Source: Lepidurus packardi (Eukaryota > Arthropoda > Branchiopoda > Notostraca > Triopsidae). From it: a stretch of 64,000 bases of DNA. Shown one piece after another: positions 21,466 through 33,700 of this stretch. The DNA is taken from assembly GCA_023053545.1 (NCBI GenBank), contig JAKZAN010000005.1, positions 1,612,001-1,676,000 on the forward strand, written 5' to 3'. Each line of letters starts with the position of its first letter. Within the stretch, counting starts at the first letter, position 1. Position numbers and translations under genes: made by a program. Below the pieces are notes generated by a model. The model did no database searches. It was not told where the DNA came from and saw only the letters and a list, made by a program, of their open reading frames with translations.

Positions 21466-24230
21466 GATTACGAAAATGGCTACAAGCCTCAATTTCACGT
21501 TTTACCCCATTATATGGTTTCTAATCTTTTATAATTCATTCCTGCTTTTGTATTTAATTATGATTTGAAATCAATGACTAATCACATTACCTGTGATTTG
21601 GTACGCTTAACTTGTACATGTTGGCGTTATCCAAGAATAGTTTAATACAGAACTTCACGAAGTTCCATGTTAGGACTATAAAGAACGCCGGCATAAGCGA
21701 AAGCACTCGCTATACTCAAGCTTGCCGTAGCGAAAAACAGTCGCTGTACCATCAGCTGCTCACTAACACGAGCACTAAAGTCCAAGTTAATAATCAATGC
21801 TAATTAAAAATACTTGAATTTATGTTTCTAACAAAGATATGGCAATGAATGTCTTTTCTGATTTTTAGATTCTGATTTTCTGGATTTTGCCTTTTATTCT
21901 TTGCTTAGGGTTGGATTCATTCTTATAATTTAATGCTTGCTTTGCAGAAAATCCTGAAATGAAAAGATCTCTGTGAAAAGATGCTCCGTTAAATGCTGTC
22001 CTCCACAGATTGATCAAATGGCAACTTAGAAAGCCATTAATTACAAGATTTATACCCTAGTAGATATATACCAACTCGCAGTATTCCGGCCCTTTAAATA
22101 CCCCATGTTCAACTTTCTTTTCAGTAACACATAGTTCCATCGGTTTTCTATTATCTCAAACTTCCTTAAAGGGAGAGTAAAAGCTAGGGGAGGATGTTCA
22201 CCGTGGGTAAGAAAGGGAAAACGAGAAAAGAATGCCTTAGAGCTATCTTGCAGAGGAAGACAGTAGACCGTTTTTGGAGTTTCCCCCACCCCAAAGAACA
22301 GCGATCAGTTAGGGAGCTCAATAGTTCGTGGCCAGTGCGAGGAAACCTATTTCAAGCTGCATTTCTAAAGACGGGTTGGAATTAAGAAGCTCTTCGAAGT
22401 TGGAATTCGTAATTGAAAGCAGAAATCGACTTTTTGTGGAGCAAGTTAACGATCTCAACAGTGAAACCAAAAATAAGCTGCTCCGTGTATACTGGATGAA
22501 GGCGAAAGTGTACAACCGACTACATAGAAAGACTTTATAGCTTTATAAGACAAAAAAATGAGCATAGACTTTTTAAACTCGAAATTCTATTGGTCCCTTA
22601 AAACATTATGGACCTGGTGTCCTTCTGTCGGTGCATGGCGTCCTTGTGTCGGGGCCCGGTGTCCTTGTGTCGGGGCCCGGCGTCCTTGTGTCGGGCACAC
22701 GGAATCCTTTTCTCGAGTCGCCTTGTGACTACTTGTTTCGTTATGCTGAAAGTACGGGAGCGGAGGGTCCGAGGGACTGGGCTGTTACGTGGTAAAACTA
22801 GCCCAGAAACTCAACACCCGGATCTGAATGCTACGAAAGGGGTACGTTTTCTACAGACCCCTCGTAGAATGACTTGAAATTGAACACAATTCAGACCTAA
22901 AATGCATGGTAGCTATTCTTTTAATTTCTACTTGACCAATGACATGAGACCTTCCAAAAATTCCTTCTCCCTCATAAACGCCTGTACGAGAAAGTACAGA
23001 CGAGTTCGTTTTGATACGGCAAAAAGGCGTTCCTAACTTCCTTCGCCATTTTGGCACTCATGGTACTAGTTTTTCGAAGAGAGGGGGAGCAAAAGCAAGC
23101 AGTTGTGGTTTTAAATTGATGTCAGAAAGCTTTCGTTTATATATTATCTGAGACTTAAACCTTTAGACACATTTCCACACAAGAGCCAGACTGGTGTATA
23201 GTTGTGCATTCTTCATTCGTCCTTCCATCCGTCTAAGTTTCCAGTTAAATATTGTTCAGTTTTATTAGACTTCGAGCGGACTGTCTCTGTCTGTTCAATA
23301 CACAATCGAACACATTTATAGTAGTGAAGTGTACCCATTAACTGTATACCATTAATAAGTAACTTGTTGTATATGGGATGTTGGAAGATCGGTCTTATGT
23401 CCAGTTCTGTCCACGTATGTGATCTTGTCTTTATCCGAGTTCAGCTGCGAATGGTTTAGTTTAGTGGACTCAAACATTTAGGTAAAAAGCTTAACCTTTA
23501 ATTGATCCTCTAATTTCATCTAAGTCTAACGACTTTAGTTTGTTCAAGTAATCCGAGCCAAAAGCATCTCTATCATTAAAATTTTAGGATTAGGCACCGA
23601 CTACCATGTTCTGGCGAAACTACGAATAGCGCGAATATAGCTAGTCAGGTCATAAGGCATTATCATGCCCAAAAAAATTCTTGAAATGGATTCCCTAGAG
23701 ATCGCTTATCCAACACTTTTTCTTGGCTTTGACTTGCGTGCGATTTTAAGCTTCTTTTCATTCCCTTCTTTCGTGTCCAACCCAAACCGAACTCCTAAAG
23801 CGCGTTTAGACTAAGTCAAAATTTAACTGTTTCCATAATCCCGATGATTCTACCGCTTTAGGCGTTTGAAGGAATTTACGAAGAGTTGGAATGTAGCTCT
23901 TGCAGTTTGATACTGACTTTGTTTGACATTGCTTAGGCCCTTCGCTTTACAGTGAAATAAGTGAACGCATGGGATAACTCTTGTTTAGTCTGAACGTGCT
24001 TTAGGAGTTGGGTCTGGTTTGGGCATGAAAGCGAAGTTTAAAACCGCTGGCCAGAAAAGGTCAAGACAAACTAATTGGATAAGTGATCTCTTGGGTATCA
24101 GTTTTGTAGATGTTTTGTACAGAATAGCAGGAAACAATCATCACAACCGTTAGCAATTCAGCAAACAAAACAATCCTTAAAAATTGAGTACAAGACAATC
24201 ATTCGCGAAGGGTAACTGAATTTTTTCGAA
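21466..24230. other. Non-coding stretch downstream of the SID-1 gene
   Basis: The first 330 bases (21466-21800) are the 3' flank that is duplicated again at 26348-26660. It carries a short direct repeat (AAGCGAAAGCACTCGC). A 21-bp tandem repeat lies at 22617-22700. No supported gene is seen in the rest. Confidence 0.5.
22617..22700. repeat. 21-bp GC-rich tandem repeat, four units
   Basis: Units follow G[TC]GTCCTTGTGTCGGGGCCC with period 21. The first and last units are diverged and the two central ones are nearly identical. It is far GC-richer than its surroundings. Confidence 0.8.
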
Positions 24231-24239
24231 ATGTAACAA

Positions 24240-24710
24240 AACAAGTTGCTTGTAGCCGCGTTAAGGTAAAAAAAAACGGTAACGCAGGAAACAAGTTGGG
24301 CCAGGCCGGACTTGTAGCGTTACTCCGGGATATCTCGCAGTTGTTCAAAACTGAAAAATTACCGGCCGAGCGAAACGAGTGGGACATGGCCGGGTTTTTT
24401 AGCTATGCTTCGGCATGCCTGATAAATGCTTCACAGCTCAGGCTTTTCGAAAGAAATGGCTCGTTTCTATTCTTTATTTCTCGTCGTGTGTTTTGAAAAG
24501 GGAATCAAATATGGATATATGACGTTAGAATTTTCCATAAAATCAAAGGCTGATACATCTTATATTTTACGAAGTTATTACTGGAATGGCTTCTTTATTT
24601 TTTTATTGTTGCGCAACTGCGAGGCGGGCCGGACTAACGCTACAAGTCCGGCCTGGGCTTACTTGCTTTCCTGGGTTACCTTTTTTGGAACCTTATGGTA
24701 CAGTACTTTT
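24240..24710. repeat. Inverted-repeat (foldback) element
   Basis: A left arm at about 24265-24345 and a right arm at about 24595-24690 are reverse complements with mismatches. The shared core is AACGCTACAAGTCCGGCCTG, with flanking GGTAACGCAGGAAACAAGT against ACTTGCTTTCCTGGGTTACC and ACTGCGAG on both sides. The central 250 bp have no recognisable ORF. It resembles a MITE; ends and target duplication were not determined. Confidence 0.55.
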
Positions 24711-24829
24711 TTATGGAATGTGGCTATTATTCTGGAAGATTGTATTCAAACAAAGTAGTTGCAGAGTGACAAATTTCGAAGTGATATTCTAATTGTGGTT
24801 GAAACCAGGATTTCCTTGTGTGATACAAA

Positions 24830-24834
<5 letters not shown>

Positions 24835-24893
<59 letters not shown>
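24835..24893. repeat. 59-bp uninterrupted poly-G tract
   Basis: A run of 59 G on the plus strand (poly-C on the minus). A pair of TTGTGAACTGATTGTT repeats follows directly. The poly-proline ORFs here are only translations of this tract. Confidence 0.9.
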
Positions 24894-24895
<2 letters not shown>

Positions 24896-25683
24896 GTGAA
24901 CTGATTGTTCGTTGACACTGATTGACACGTTGTGAACTGATTGTTCCAACGAAGTTCCCGGATATGACTGTGTGCTATAAGTAGGAATCCATCCGATAAA
25001 GATATTTTTAAAGTATATTTCCGGAGGAGACACACGATCCCCATGAATCACTACCGTTTCCCAGTGTGACAATAAAAGGGAACTTGGTTTTAATTATCTT
25101 CAGACGAAGGGATTCGAATTGTCGTAATTTTCACTCTATAACATATTTGGAAGTCAGAAGTTTCTTTGCCTTCTCAGCGTAGCTTATTTTCCGATTTTTA
25201 AGCAAATGCTGATTAGCAAGAAACAGAAAGAAGACACGCAGACAGTCTTTGATCGTCATGTCAGTTCAGATCAGATCAGATGAAGATCTGTCAGTAAAGA
25301 TCGTTAGCGCAAGCTGCTAATGTCGGTATTGGTACGTTCGCAACCTTTCACATCTGAACTCGATACACTTGTCTGGGTACCTGCATCAGTACCGTCAGAA
25401 TGGAGTCGTAAGATTCCTTTTTATATTAATATGACTTTAACAAACATAATTTTCGGATTGGGTTAACTAGTTGGATGCATTCCAGAATCAGCAAATCCTA
25501 TCAATTTTAAGAACAAGTTTTATTAAGGGTTTTAAGTAGGGTTCTCAACACGATATCCCTTCTACACTGTCTCGTCAAAAAAGAGCATGTCATTCAATTA
25601 AGTGACCTGTTCATTTAATTGACTGGGGAGTTTAAAAGGAATATCCCGTACTCACCGCATTATTGAAGGGCAATGAAGTAGAA

Positions 25684-26660
25684 ATGAAGGCTAGTTACCT
25701 TCTAGTTTTGCTTTGTAACGTGCGTGTACTTGCGTTGAACAACCACCGAAGTACCGAAATACCCTTGATCGCAGATTGTACTGGTAATTACTTTTTATTA
25801 TTATTACTTTATTAATAATTATATATTAATTGTTCTTAAATTCCATACGTTATACGTTATTTTACGTTATTATTATTTACGTTATTCTTATTTACGTTAT
25901 TATTATACGTTATTTTACGTGTTAATGAAAAGCGTTAATGGAGAACGTCTGACGACCATCACGTGGATATTCTTGGTGATGGCGGTGGTCATTTGGATAT
26001 TGGCCCTGGTCGCGTTTTGTCAGCCTTCCACTACGTGGGAGGTAAATATAATATTAAATCAAAGATTCTACGGTTTATGGTATACTTTCTCATATTTCAC
26101 TTATAGTCCACTCCGGCACAGTCTCGTGCAATAAACAGTGAATGCTCTTATCTGAAAATGTATGATGCTCAAGACATGTGGCATTTCTTGTCCAGCGCTG
26201 CTCTTTTCTTTTTGTGCTTGGTAAGTTTATTTAGATGGTTTTATTTGTCGTATCATTTTAGTATTCCAGAATTTTTTATTGCAGGCTTTCCTTAGCCTTG
26301 ACTGTGATTTGCGTACGGTTTCTTTCGAAAAGATTACGGTATTTTAAGATTACGAAAATGGCTACAAGCGTACATTTCATGGTTTACACCGTGGTTTACA
26401 CGGTTTTATCGTTATAAAGCCTTCCCGCTTTTGTGATTAATCGTGATTTGAAATCAATTATCAATAATTGGTCAAATCATTTGTGATTTGGTACGTTTAA
26501 CTCGTAAATGTTGGCGTTATCCAAGAATAGTTTAATAGAGAACTTCACAAAGTTAAATGTTAGGACTATAAAAAACGCCTGCATAAGCGAAAGCACTCGC
26601 TATACTCAGCTTGCATTCGAGTAAGCGGTTCGCCAACACGAGCACTAAAGTCTTAGCGCT
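25684..26660 (+). pseudogene. Internally deleted copy of the SID-1 family gene
   Basis: An exon-1 copy (25684-25783, same length and same donor as the parent) encodes the signal peptide with several substitutions. An AT-rich linker of tacgttatt-type repeats then joins directly to copies of the last three exons: the 3' half of exon 14 (to about 26041), exon 15 (about 26107-26220) and exon 16 (about 26285-26347, stop included). Exons 2-13 are missing. The copied splice sites remain intact. The conserved YDAHDMWHF has become YDAQDMWHF, losing a metal-site His. Homology continues into the 3' flank to about 26660. It is a tandem duplicate with a large deletion. Whether it is transcribed is unknown. 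Confidence 0.85.
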
Positions 26661-26669
26661 CCAGCCATA

Positions 26670-26760
26670 CCATGCCTATAACCTAACCTAACAAACCTTA
26701 ATCTAGGCTGACCTAATTTAACCTAACCTGAATTAAAACTTAATCTAGCCAAACTTAATC
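26670..26760. repeat. Short degenerate TAACC-type repeats
   Basis: CATAACCTAACCTAACAAACC and several scattered CCTAA or TAACCT units resemble the arthropod TTAGG telomere unit, but only two to three are in register. Confidence 0.3.
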
Positions 26761-27140
26761 AAAGTTAGTCGAACCTACGGGTTTGTCCGATTTGAACATC
26801 CTATTTACAGATCTGTTCGCTAATGCAAAGGCACCACTCCACGCTTGTGTTGGCAACCAGCTGATGGCTTTACTATATAGGGGAATTAGAACTGTTAATT
26901 AGAAACCGAAAGTCAAAATGAAATAAGAGGAAGCGTTAACTGACTGGAAACCTACGACGGGATCATTCTTAAAAAAGAAGTCAAAACGAATAATATATTT
27001 CCAAATAGAAAACAGTTTGGCTACAGATACATTCAATAGTTACTAATAAATGCCAAGTTACCCAATTTATCACACCGACAACCGAAGTTTAAATGCCGAT
27101 TTTTGCTAAAAACAATCCCTAGTCTAAGTTCCCATACACT

Positions 27141-29382
27141 TTAAATAAATATCTTGGTGTCCAGGTTGGTTTTTGTGCCTCCATACTCGCAAGGAAGAAT
27201 GTCCGGGTTAATATGGTTATGTAGGGAACTGAGCTTGCTTCCATGGCAGTGAACCTACGGAAGGAATTACACGATAGCAACAAAAAACAACCGTATTTTT
27301 AAAGTTATTTACCCGGGTCTTCATCTTCTCCGACAAAAAAGGCAGGATCATTGCAAAGACCATTCCAAAGATGAAAGGTTCGTTAACAAAATGAATTCCC
27401 TTGAAACGAATCGGATACGAGTCCTGTAAGTGTACCAGAGTGAATCTTTAACCTTCCCCAAACAAACACTTTTTAAAAAAAAAAAAAAAGAAGTAAGTCA
27501 CAAACCTGGACTAGAGATACCGCTCTACTGGCGTAAGACGGTGTGAAATGCCGTGCTTGGGACAAATAGAAATTCCCCAGATCAATAATGGCAACGATTC
27601 CCGTGATTTGCGTTTCGGGATCTTCCATCAATGTTTCAAGGAGGGCGACATTGATTCGAAAAGCGTCGTCTATCGAACACTCCCTCGGATTCCAATAACC
27701 TGAAAATGTATACTTAATATCGAAAATAAACGGGTACAGGGAAACCTCAGTGATCCAATCCTTACCCGTGGGATTAACTCAAGACTGCTCATTTCTAAAC
27801 GTCTTGTAGGCTTCCTGTCAATAACCAAACCCATGCTTTTAAAAAGTGAATCCGTTTTTACTCCGAGCTGGCGGACATGGAATAAAGGCGGATTCTACTT
27901 TTCTTAGTTTCGGTTCGGTTTTTGAGAGCAGATACGAAATGACCAGGCGTAATTAATCCAGCGGATAAGGGTTATACCTAGGCTAGACGGGATGCTAAAT
28001 CTCATTAACTTGTAAGTTGCTCAACTAGTCCCAGAACGGGAAATAGTTGATGAGCGTCCAAACAAACGGAAAGTTAATTTTCATTAAGCTTAAGCCTATG
28101 CTTAAGTTAACAGCTTCACATATTTAAACACTTTTCTGTCAAAAAAAGGTCTTTTTCCTGTCGCTTTCCTATCAGAAAGTATTAGGATGGACGTTTCATA
28201 TCCATGTTGTTCATTTCCGGAAAGTAGACTATTTCCGAAGGGAAGAAATAGTCTTTACCAAACTTAAACCTTTCCAATTCTTATTAGGTGTAGCACCTTC
28301 ACATAGTTAAACACATTCTCGCCAGAAAGTCCATTCGAACGACAAAAAATGGACGTTTTCGCGTGTTCCCATATGGCCGATGAATTTTTTTTTTGCTTTT
28401 TTCAGACATTATTTGCGTGCATTTACGGCCGCTTAGAGCCTGCACCAGAAAGACACCGATTCCGGTTTTTATCAGTATTGGTTATTGCCTATATGAGAAA
28501 AACGTTTTATGAAGTGATGAAATGCTTATTTACCATCTGAGTCCTATCTTAATAAGCTTTAAGTTGACTTCAATAGGCGAAGGTTCAATATTAGCTAGTG
28601 TTGGTCAGAGTTAATGATGTTGTAACAACTTCATCAATTCTAACTTCATCAACAATGGATGATCATTATCGTTTATGTTGTTTCTAGACGACTCACTTAA
28701 ACATGTTTAACTCAGATAGAAGGATTAACTCGGAGTTGAAAATCATTAGCTTGTCCAGTCTAGCCTAGGTATTAGAGCACTGAAGTTTCCTTAGAAACTT
28801 TTTTTTTCGAAACTGCAATAGTCTTGTTTAACGTTGTTGTTTACCAACTCGTAATACGGCAACCGGGCAGCCTCTGCAATCCTTATCGGGTAAAACCAAA
28901 TTCAACTCCTGCTTAACAGCGTGACCCATCTTTGACATGGGAGTTGTGAATAATTTCGGATTATGACTTCGCAAATGTAGATAATTTTTTAACTAGATCA
29001 ATTCGGCAGTAAATGCTTATGCAAAATTGGTCTGCATTCAAGTATCTGTACCAGTTTAACAGCTCGGTCAGTATTGAATTTCCTTGCCCGCAAAAACATG
29101 AGTAAGAAGTGTGAATCAGTGGGACAGTCCAACGACATACCTATAAAAAGATAAACACAAAGCAAGATACGGGAGAAGATCACTCCACACAAAATTACTC
29201 TGCACATGGCTACGAAACTTTTGGATAACCAGATGTAGTTGACAGGTGTCTTCGCCTAATTCCACTTCAGCTTGCTTTAATCGCTCTAAGGGTAATTTCT
29301 TTTTACTATAATCAACTTTAGTCGAATACCACTCGAAACTACAGGGTGCAAATTGTCCCGGGTTCACCATGGCGTTTTCCAT
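27141..29382 (-). CDS. CRAL-TRIO domain lipid-binding protein (clavesin/alpha-TTP-like)
   Basis: Six exons (29382-29199, 29140-29052, 28992-28845, 27699-27506, 27423-27313, 27254-27141) sum to 840 nt, or 279 residues. The CRAL-TRIO N domain has DSHFLLMFLRARKFNTDRAV (about residues 65-90). The lipid-binding domain has VLPDKDCRGCPVAVLRVGYW, then ITGIVAIIDLGNFYLSQARH, then YPIRFKGIHFVNEPFIFGMV and LPFLSEKMKTR, with a GGT-containing tail. Members bind hydrophobic ligands (tocopherol, retinoids, phosphoinositides) in the cytosol, and arthropods have many paralogs. The ligand cannot be read from sequence. The 1.1-kb intron between exons 3 and 4 holds a repeat insertion (about 27975-28785). The start ATG is followed by a second in-frame ATG five codons on, so either could serve. 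Confidence 0.92.
27975..28785. mobile_element. Probable non-autonomous element in a CRAL-TRIO intron
   Basis: The ends are inverted: ATACCTAGGCTAGAC near 27978 answers GTCTAGCCTAGGTAT near 28765. The interior carries diverged direct repeats (CTTCACATATTTAAACAC near 28110 and CTTCACATAGTTAAACAC near 28300) and no supported ORF. Exact ends and target duplication were not determined. Confidence 0.4.
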
Positions 29383-30734
29383 CGTCGGAGCTTGCAAACT
29401 CGGACGGCTCTGGTAACGTTTGCTACTGAGCAGGCACCTAAATCGATTCACCAAGAGCAAGAGAAATTTAAATTTAAAAAGAAAACATCCGAGTCTTAAA
29501 AACATTGAAAGTGAAAGTTGAAAGTTCCAAATCCAGACAGCGATACATGAAGGTTATCCAAAACAAGTTACTAACCTTTTTCCCCACCAGTCAAACCGAG
29601 TGCCCAGACATCAAGCGACTAAAGTCTAACATTACAAGAGAAAGCAAAAGTTATTACTTAACCTACGTTTTCGTAGTACTTTGCACCTTGCACTTTGGTA
29701 CCCGCAAACGAAATGTATCTCCTATACACAAAATATGTACTACGTTCTAGCGCTGCTTGCAGTTGACTGTGATCAGGCTGGCTTAGCGGAAAAGAGCGTG
29801 GATAAGACGTAGAAACAGAGCGATTAAAAATTCAATCCAATCCGAGATAAAGATAAAGAAAATCACGGCAACATAGCAGCTGTGGCTTTTATGATAGAAG
29901 AAGTCTTTTATTGTTATATTAACGACAAATTCAATGCAAAACTATTATTGAAAAAAATGAATTAATTCCTTTGCAACTTACGATGTGTAGCGTTCATATG
30001 GATACCGCAGAAATATATACGTACACATACAAAAATTAGGGCTTGTTATCACTTAATAGTTTGTACGATAAACTATTTTTTATCGGTACAAAAGATTAGA
30101 CATGGTTATTTTTTCTGTTCAGTACATTGACACTGCACGGAAGGTTCTTGTTTCCCCTTTGTTCAGAAAACTCAAGTTTCCGAACACAACACTATATAGC
30201 TGTCCCGTTTCTCATAGATGCATACATTTTTTAAGGAGCAGCTGTGGGGAAGAAATTATGTATAATTTTAAATGAGTGAATGCGGGAAAACAGACCGAAG
30301 ATAGTTAGCTTTAGACCGACTTTACAGGCCGACTTGCGTGCATAATGAAGCCCAGCCGAAACAGCACATCAGCAGACTGCGTTGACTAAATGATGTAATC
30401 ATGCGCTATAATGATGCGCGTAATGATGCGCTGGCTAAAGTTTTTAGAGAAAGGGTAAACTTACACTAGCTCAACAAAAGATAACTCGTAAATACTCTGC
30501 AAAAGTTCATCTGATCTCTGACATACAGAAGGGAGCCAATAAATCGCCAAGTACCTTCAAATGCCCGCCAAACCATGCTGAAAAGTCGCCAAAGTTTGCG
30601 AGAAATCACCGTCGGTTGGCAGCACTGGCTACATTGCGCTTTTTATTGTACAAGTTAGTTAAAAGGTGGCGCTGGCCCTCACTATTTGACTCACATGTTT
30701 GGAAACAGAGAAATCCAAGTTTAAAAACCTGAAA
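29383..30734. other. Intergenic stretch between divergent CRAL-TRIO and XPD genes
   Basis: No supported gene. It holds the presumed divergent promoters. A decayed hAT end at 30535-30631 lies about 100 bp before the XPD start codon. Confidence 0.5.
30535..30631 (-). mobile_element. Decayed end of the hAT element family
   Basis: This block is about 80 percent identical by eye to the reverse complement of the left end of the hAT element at 37375 (shared AATCGCCAAGTACCTTCAAATG and GTCGCCAAAGTT...GAGAAATC, ending in GCAGCACTG). No internal sequence is present, so it is a solo end or truncated MITE close to the XPD promoter. Confidence 0.65.
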
Positions 30735-33700
30735 ATGAAGTAAAGCTCTAGTTTCACATTAACTCAAGTATCGTGTGATATTAACAATTAGTATGTTATT
30801 TTTTCAGGTTAAACGTGGACGGATTATTGGTCTATTTTCCTTATGAGTACATTTATCCTGAGCAGTTTTCGTACATGCTGGAATTAAAACATGCATTGGA
30901 CGCAAAGGTTCATTCATTTTTATCATTTCCACTTTTAAATATCACTAGTTTTTCCTTTTATGTCATTATAGGGCCATTGTCTGCTTGAAATGCCGTCAGG
31001 CACAGGAAAAACTGTGTCGTTACTCTCTTTAATTACGTCATATATGAGAGCTAACCCTCTGGCCGTGTCCAAATTAATTTACTGCTCGAGAACAATTCCG
31101 GAAATTGAGAAAGTACTCGAAGAATTGGGAAATCTCATGAACTATTATGAAAAAGAGTCTGGAGAACCTTCCAAATTCGTTGGAGTTGCGTTAAGTTCAA
31201 GGAAAAACCTTTGTATTCACCCAGAGGTAATGATACTTATAATTATTCTGATGCTATTTAAGACGTTAACACATCTAACAATGTTTGACAGGTCAGGAAA
31301 GAAAGAGATGGTAAACTAGTTGATTCCAAATGCCATTCCTTAACTGCATCGTATGTTCGGGCAAGTCATGCTGCTGACGATTCAGTGCCTGTCTGTCAGT
31401 TTTATGAAGGCTTTGATGCCCATGGTCGGGAGAGCACGTTACCACCAGGAGTCTACAATTTGGATGATCTCAAGGAATACGGTCAAAAACAAGGCTGGTG
31501 TCCTTACTTCCTAGCTAGATATACAGTAATTTACAATTTCGTAACGTTTTCAAACTATTTGCCCTCTTTTGTTAAGATTACCCATGCCAACGTTGTCATT
31601 TACAGCTATCATTATCTATTGGACCCCAAAATCGCTGAAGTGGTCTCTAAAGAAATGTCCAAGTCTTCCGTTGTTATTTTTGATGAAGCTCACAATATTG
31701 GTAAGGTTGCTATTTTTACTTTAGAATGTCAGAATCTAAAATTGAAAAAATTGAGTAACTGTTCAATTGTTTCGTTAAAGATAACGTTTGTATCGATTCC
31801 ATGAGCGTCAAAATTACCAGAAGGTTATTAGACAAGTGCAGCAACAGTATACAAACTTTGGAAACTACGATAACCAAGTACGGCAACTAACTATATAACT
31901 TTCTATATACATTATTTATTATTTATTTATTTAATTATTATTTATTTATTATTTCTATTTGCACTACTTATTACGTTATTTTGGGGATTTTTTTTTTTTT
32001 ACTTTTTGTAAAAGAAGTCCTTTATTTCAGAATCAAGGAAAGCGATACGAGACGATTACAAGGCGAATACCAGCGGCTGGTTGAAGGCTTGCGAGATGCA
32101 ACCACTGCTCGCGATTCCGATATGGTCCTAGCCAATCCTGTTTTACCTTCAGAAATCTTACAAGGTTAAAATTAGTTTTTTTTTTTAAAAACGTATAAAT
32201 AGTTTCTTTTCATTTGAACGATACAGAGGCGGTACCTGGTAACATTCGTAACGCCGAGCATTTCGTGGTGTTCTTAAAGCGTTTTTTGGAGTACGTAAAA
32301 ACGCGATTAAAGGTTCAACATGTGGTGCAGGAAAGTCCGGCAGGATTTCTGCGCGACCTTCTTAATAAAGTCTGCATCGAACGGAAACCTTTACGGTAAT
32401 TTATTCTATTTTGCACGTAGAACCTATACTTCATTTCTAATTCATTTGTTCTAATTCTTAATAGTTCTAATTCTTAATAACTTTAAGAAAAACTTGATAA
32501 TTTCAATGTATCGTAATTTAATTCTATTAAATTTCTCAAGCTTTACAGCAGAGCGTCTGGCATCTCTAGTTAGAACACTGGAACTCACGGACATTGTCGA
32601 CTTTGCTCCCCTCGTATCGCTGTCGCATTTCGCTACCTTGGTTTCAACTTACACTAAAGGCTTCGCCCTCATTATCGAGCCGTTTGAAGACAAAACACCC
32701 AATGTTTCTAACCCCATTTTACACTTCACGTAAACTTTGTTACCGTATTAAAGCACACTACTCCGATTGTTACCATTTTTTGCTTTTTTTAGATGCTTAG
32801 ATTCCTCCATTGCTATAAAGCCAATATTTGAACGTTTTCAATCAGTGGTCATCACCTCAGGAACCCTGTCCCCTTTGGATATGTACCCCAAGATCCTCGA
32901 CTTCCATCCCGTTATCATGACGTCATTCACCATGACCTTAGCCAGGCCGTGCATTCTACCAATGGTTAACAAAAAAAAAAGTAAAGAACCTTAACAAAAC
33001 TTATCATTAGGTTGTATCGAAAGGGAATGATCAAGTGGCAATTTCCTCGCGGTTTGAAACCCGAGAAGATCTGGCTGTGATACGGAACTACGGGAATCTG
33101 TTGCTGGACATGGCAACAGCTGTTCCTGATGGACTCGTGTGCTTTTTCACGTCGTATCTCTACTTGGAAACAGTGGTTGCATCTTGGTACGACCAAGGGA
33201 TCATTGACCAGTTGCAGCGACATAAACTGCTGTTCATAGAAACCCAAGATGCGGCTGAAACGAGTTTAGCGCTCATGAATTATGTCAAGGTACTTTCCCT
33301 TATCCATTTGACTTGCATCCGTCTCACGTTTAATTTTTACGGACAGGCGTGCGAGAATGGTAGAGGCGCTGTTTTGCTCTCCGTTGCCCGAGGAAAGGTT
33401 TCCGAGGGCATTGACTTTGATCACCACCTGGGACGGTGCGTTATTATGATGGGAATCCCATACGTTTACACGCAATCGCGTATTTTACGCGCTCGTTTAG
33501 AGTATTTGCGGGACCAGTTCCAAATCCGCGAAAACGACTTTCTTACCTTTGATGCAATGCGCCACGCAGCTCAATGTGTGGGACGGTGCATGCGTGGAAA
33601 AACGGATTATGGCATTATGGTATTTGCCGACAAAGTAGTGTGGTTTTCCTTTGTCTTTTTTACGACTTTTTGCCTGAATGTGCCCTTCTTTGCAGAGATT

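Noticed and set aside
24727-25072. Poly-proline ORFs on the minus strand
   Set aside because: They consist mainly of the translated poly-G/poly-C tract and lack splice or homology support.
26670-26760. Interstitial telomere array
   Set aside because: Only two or three TAACC units are in register. Too short and degenerate to call a telomere relic with confidence.
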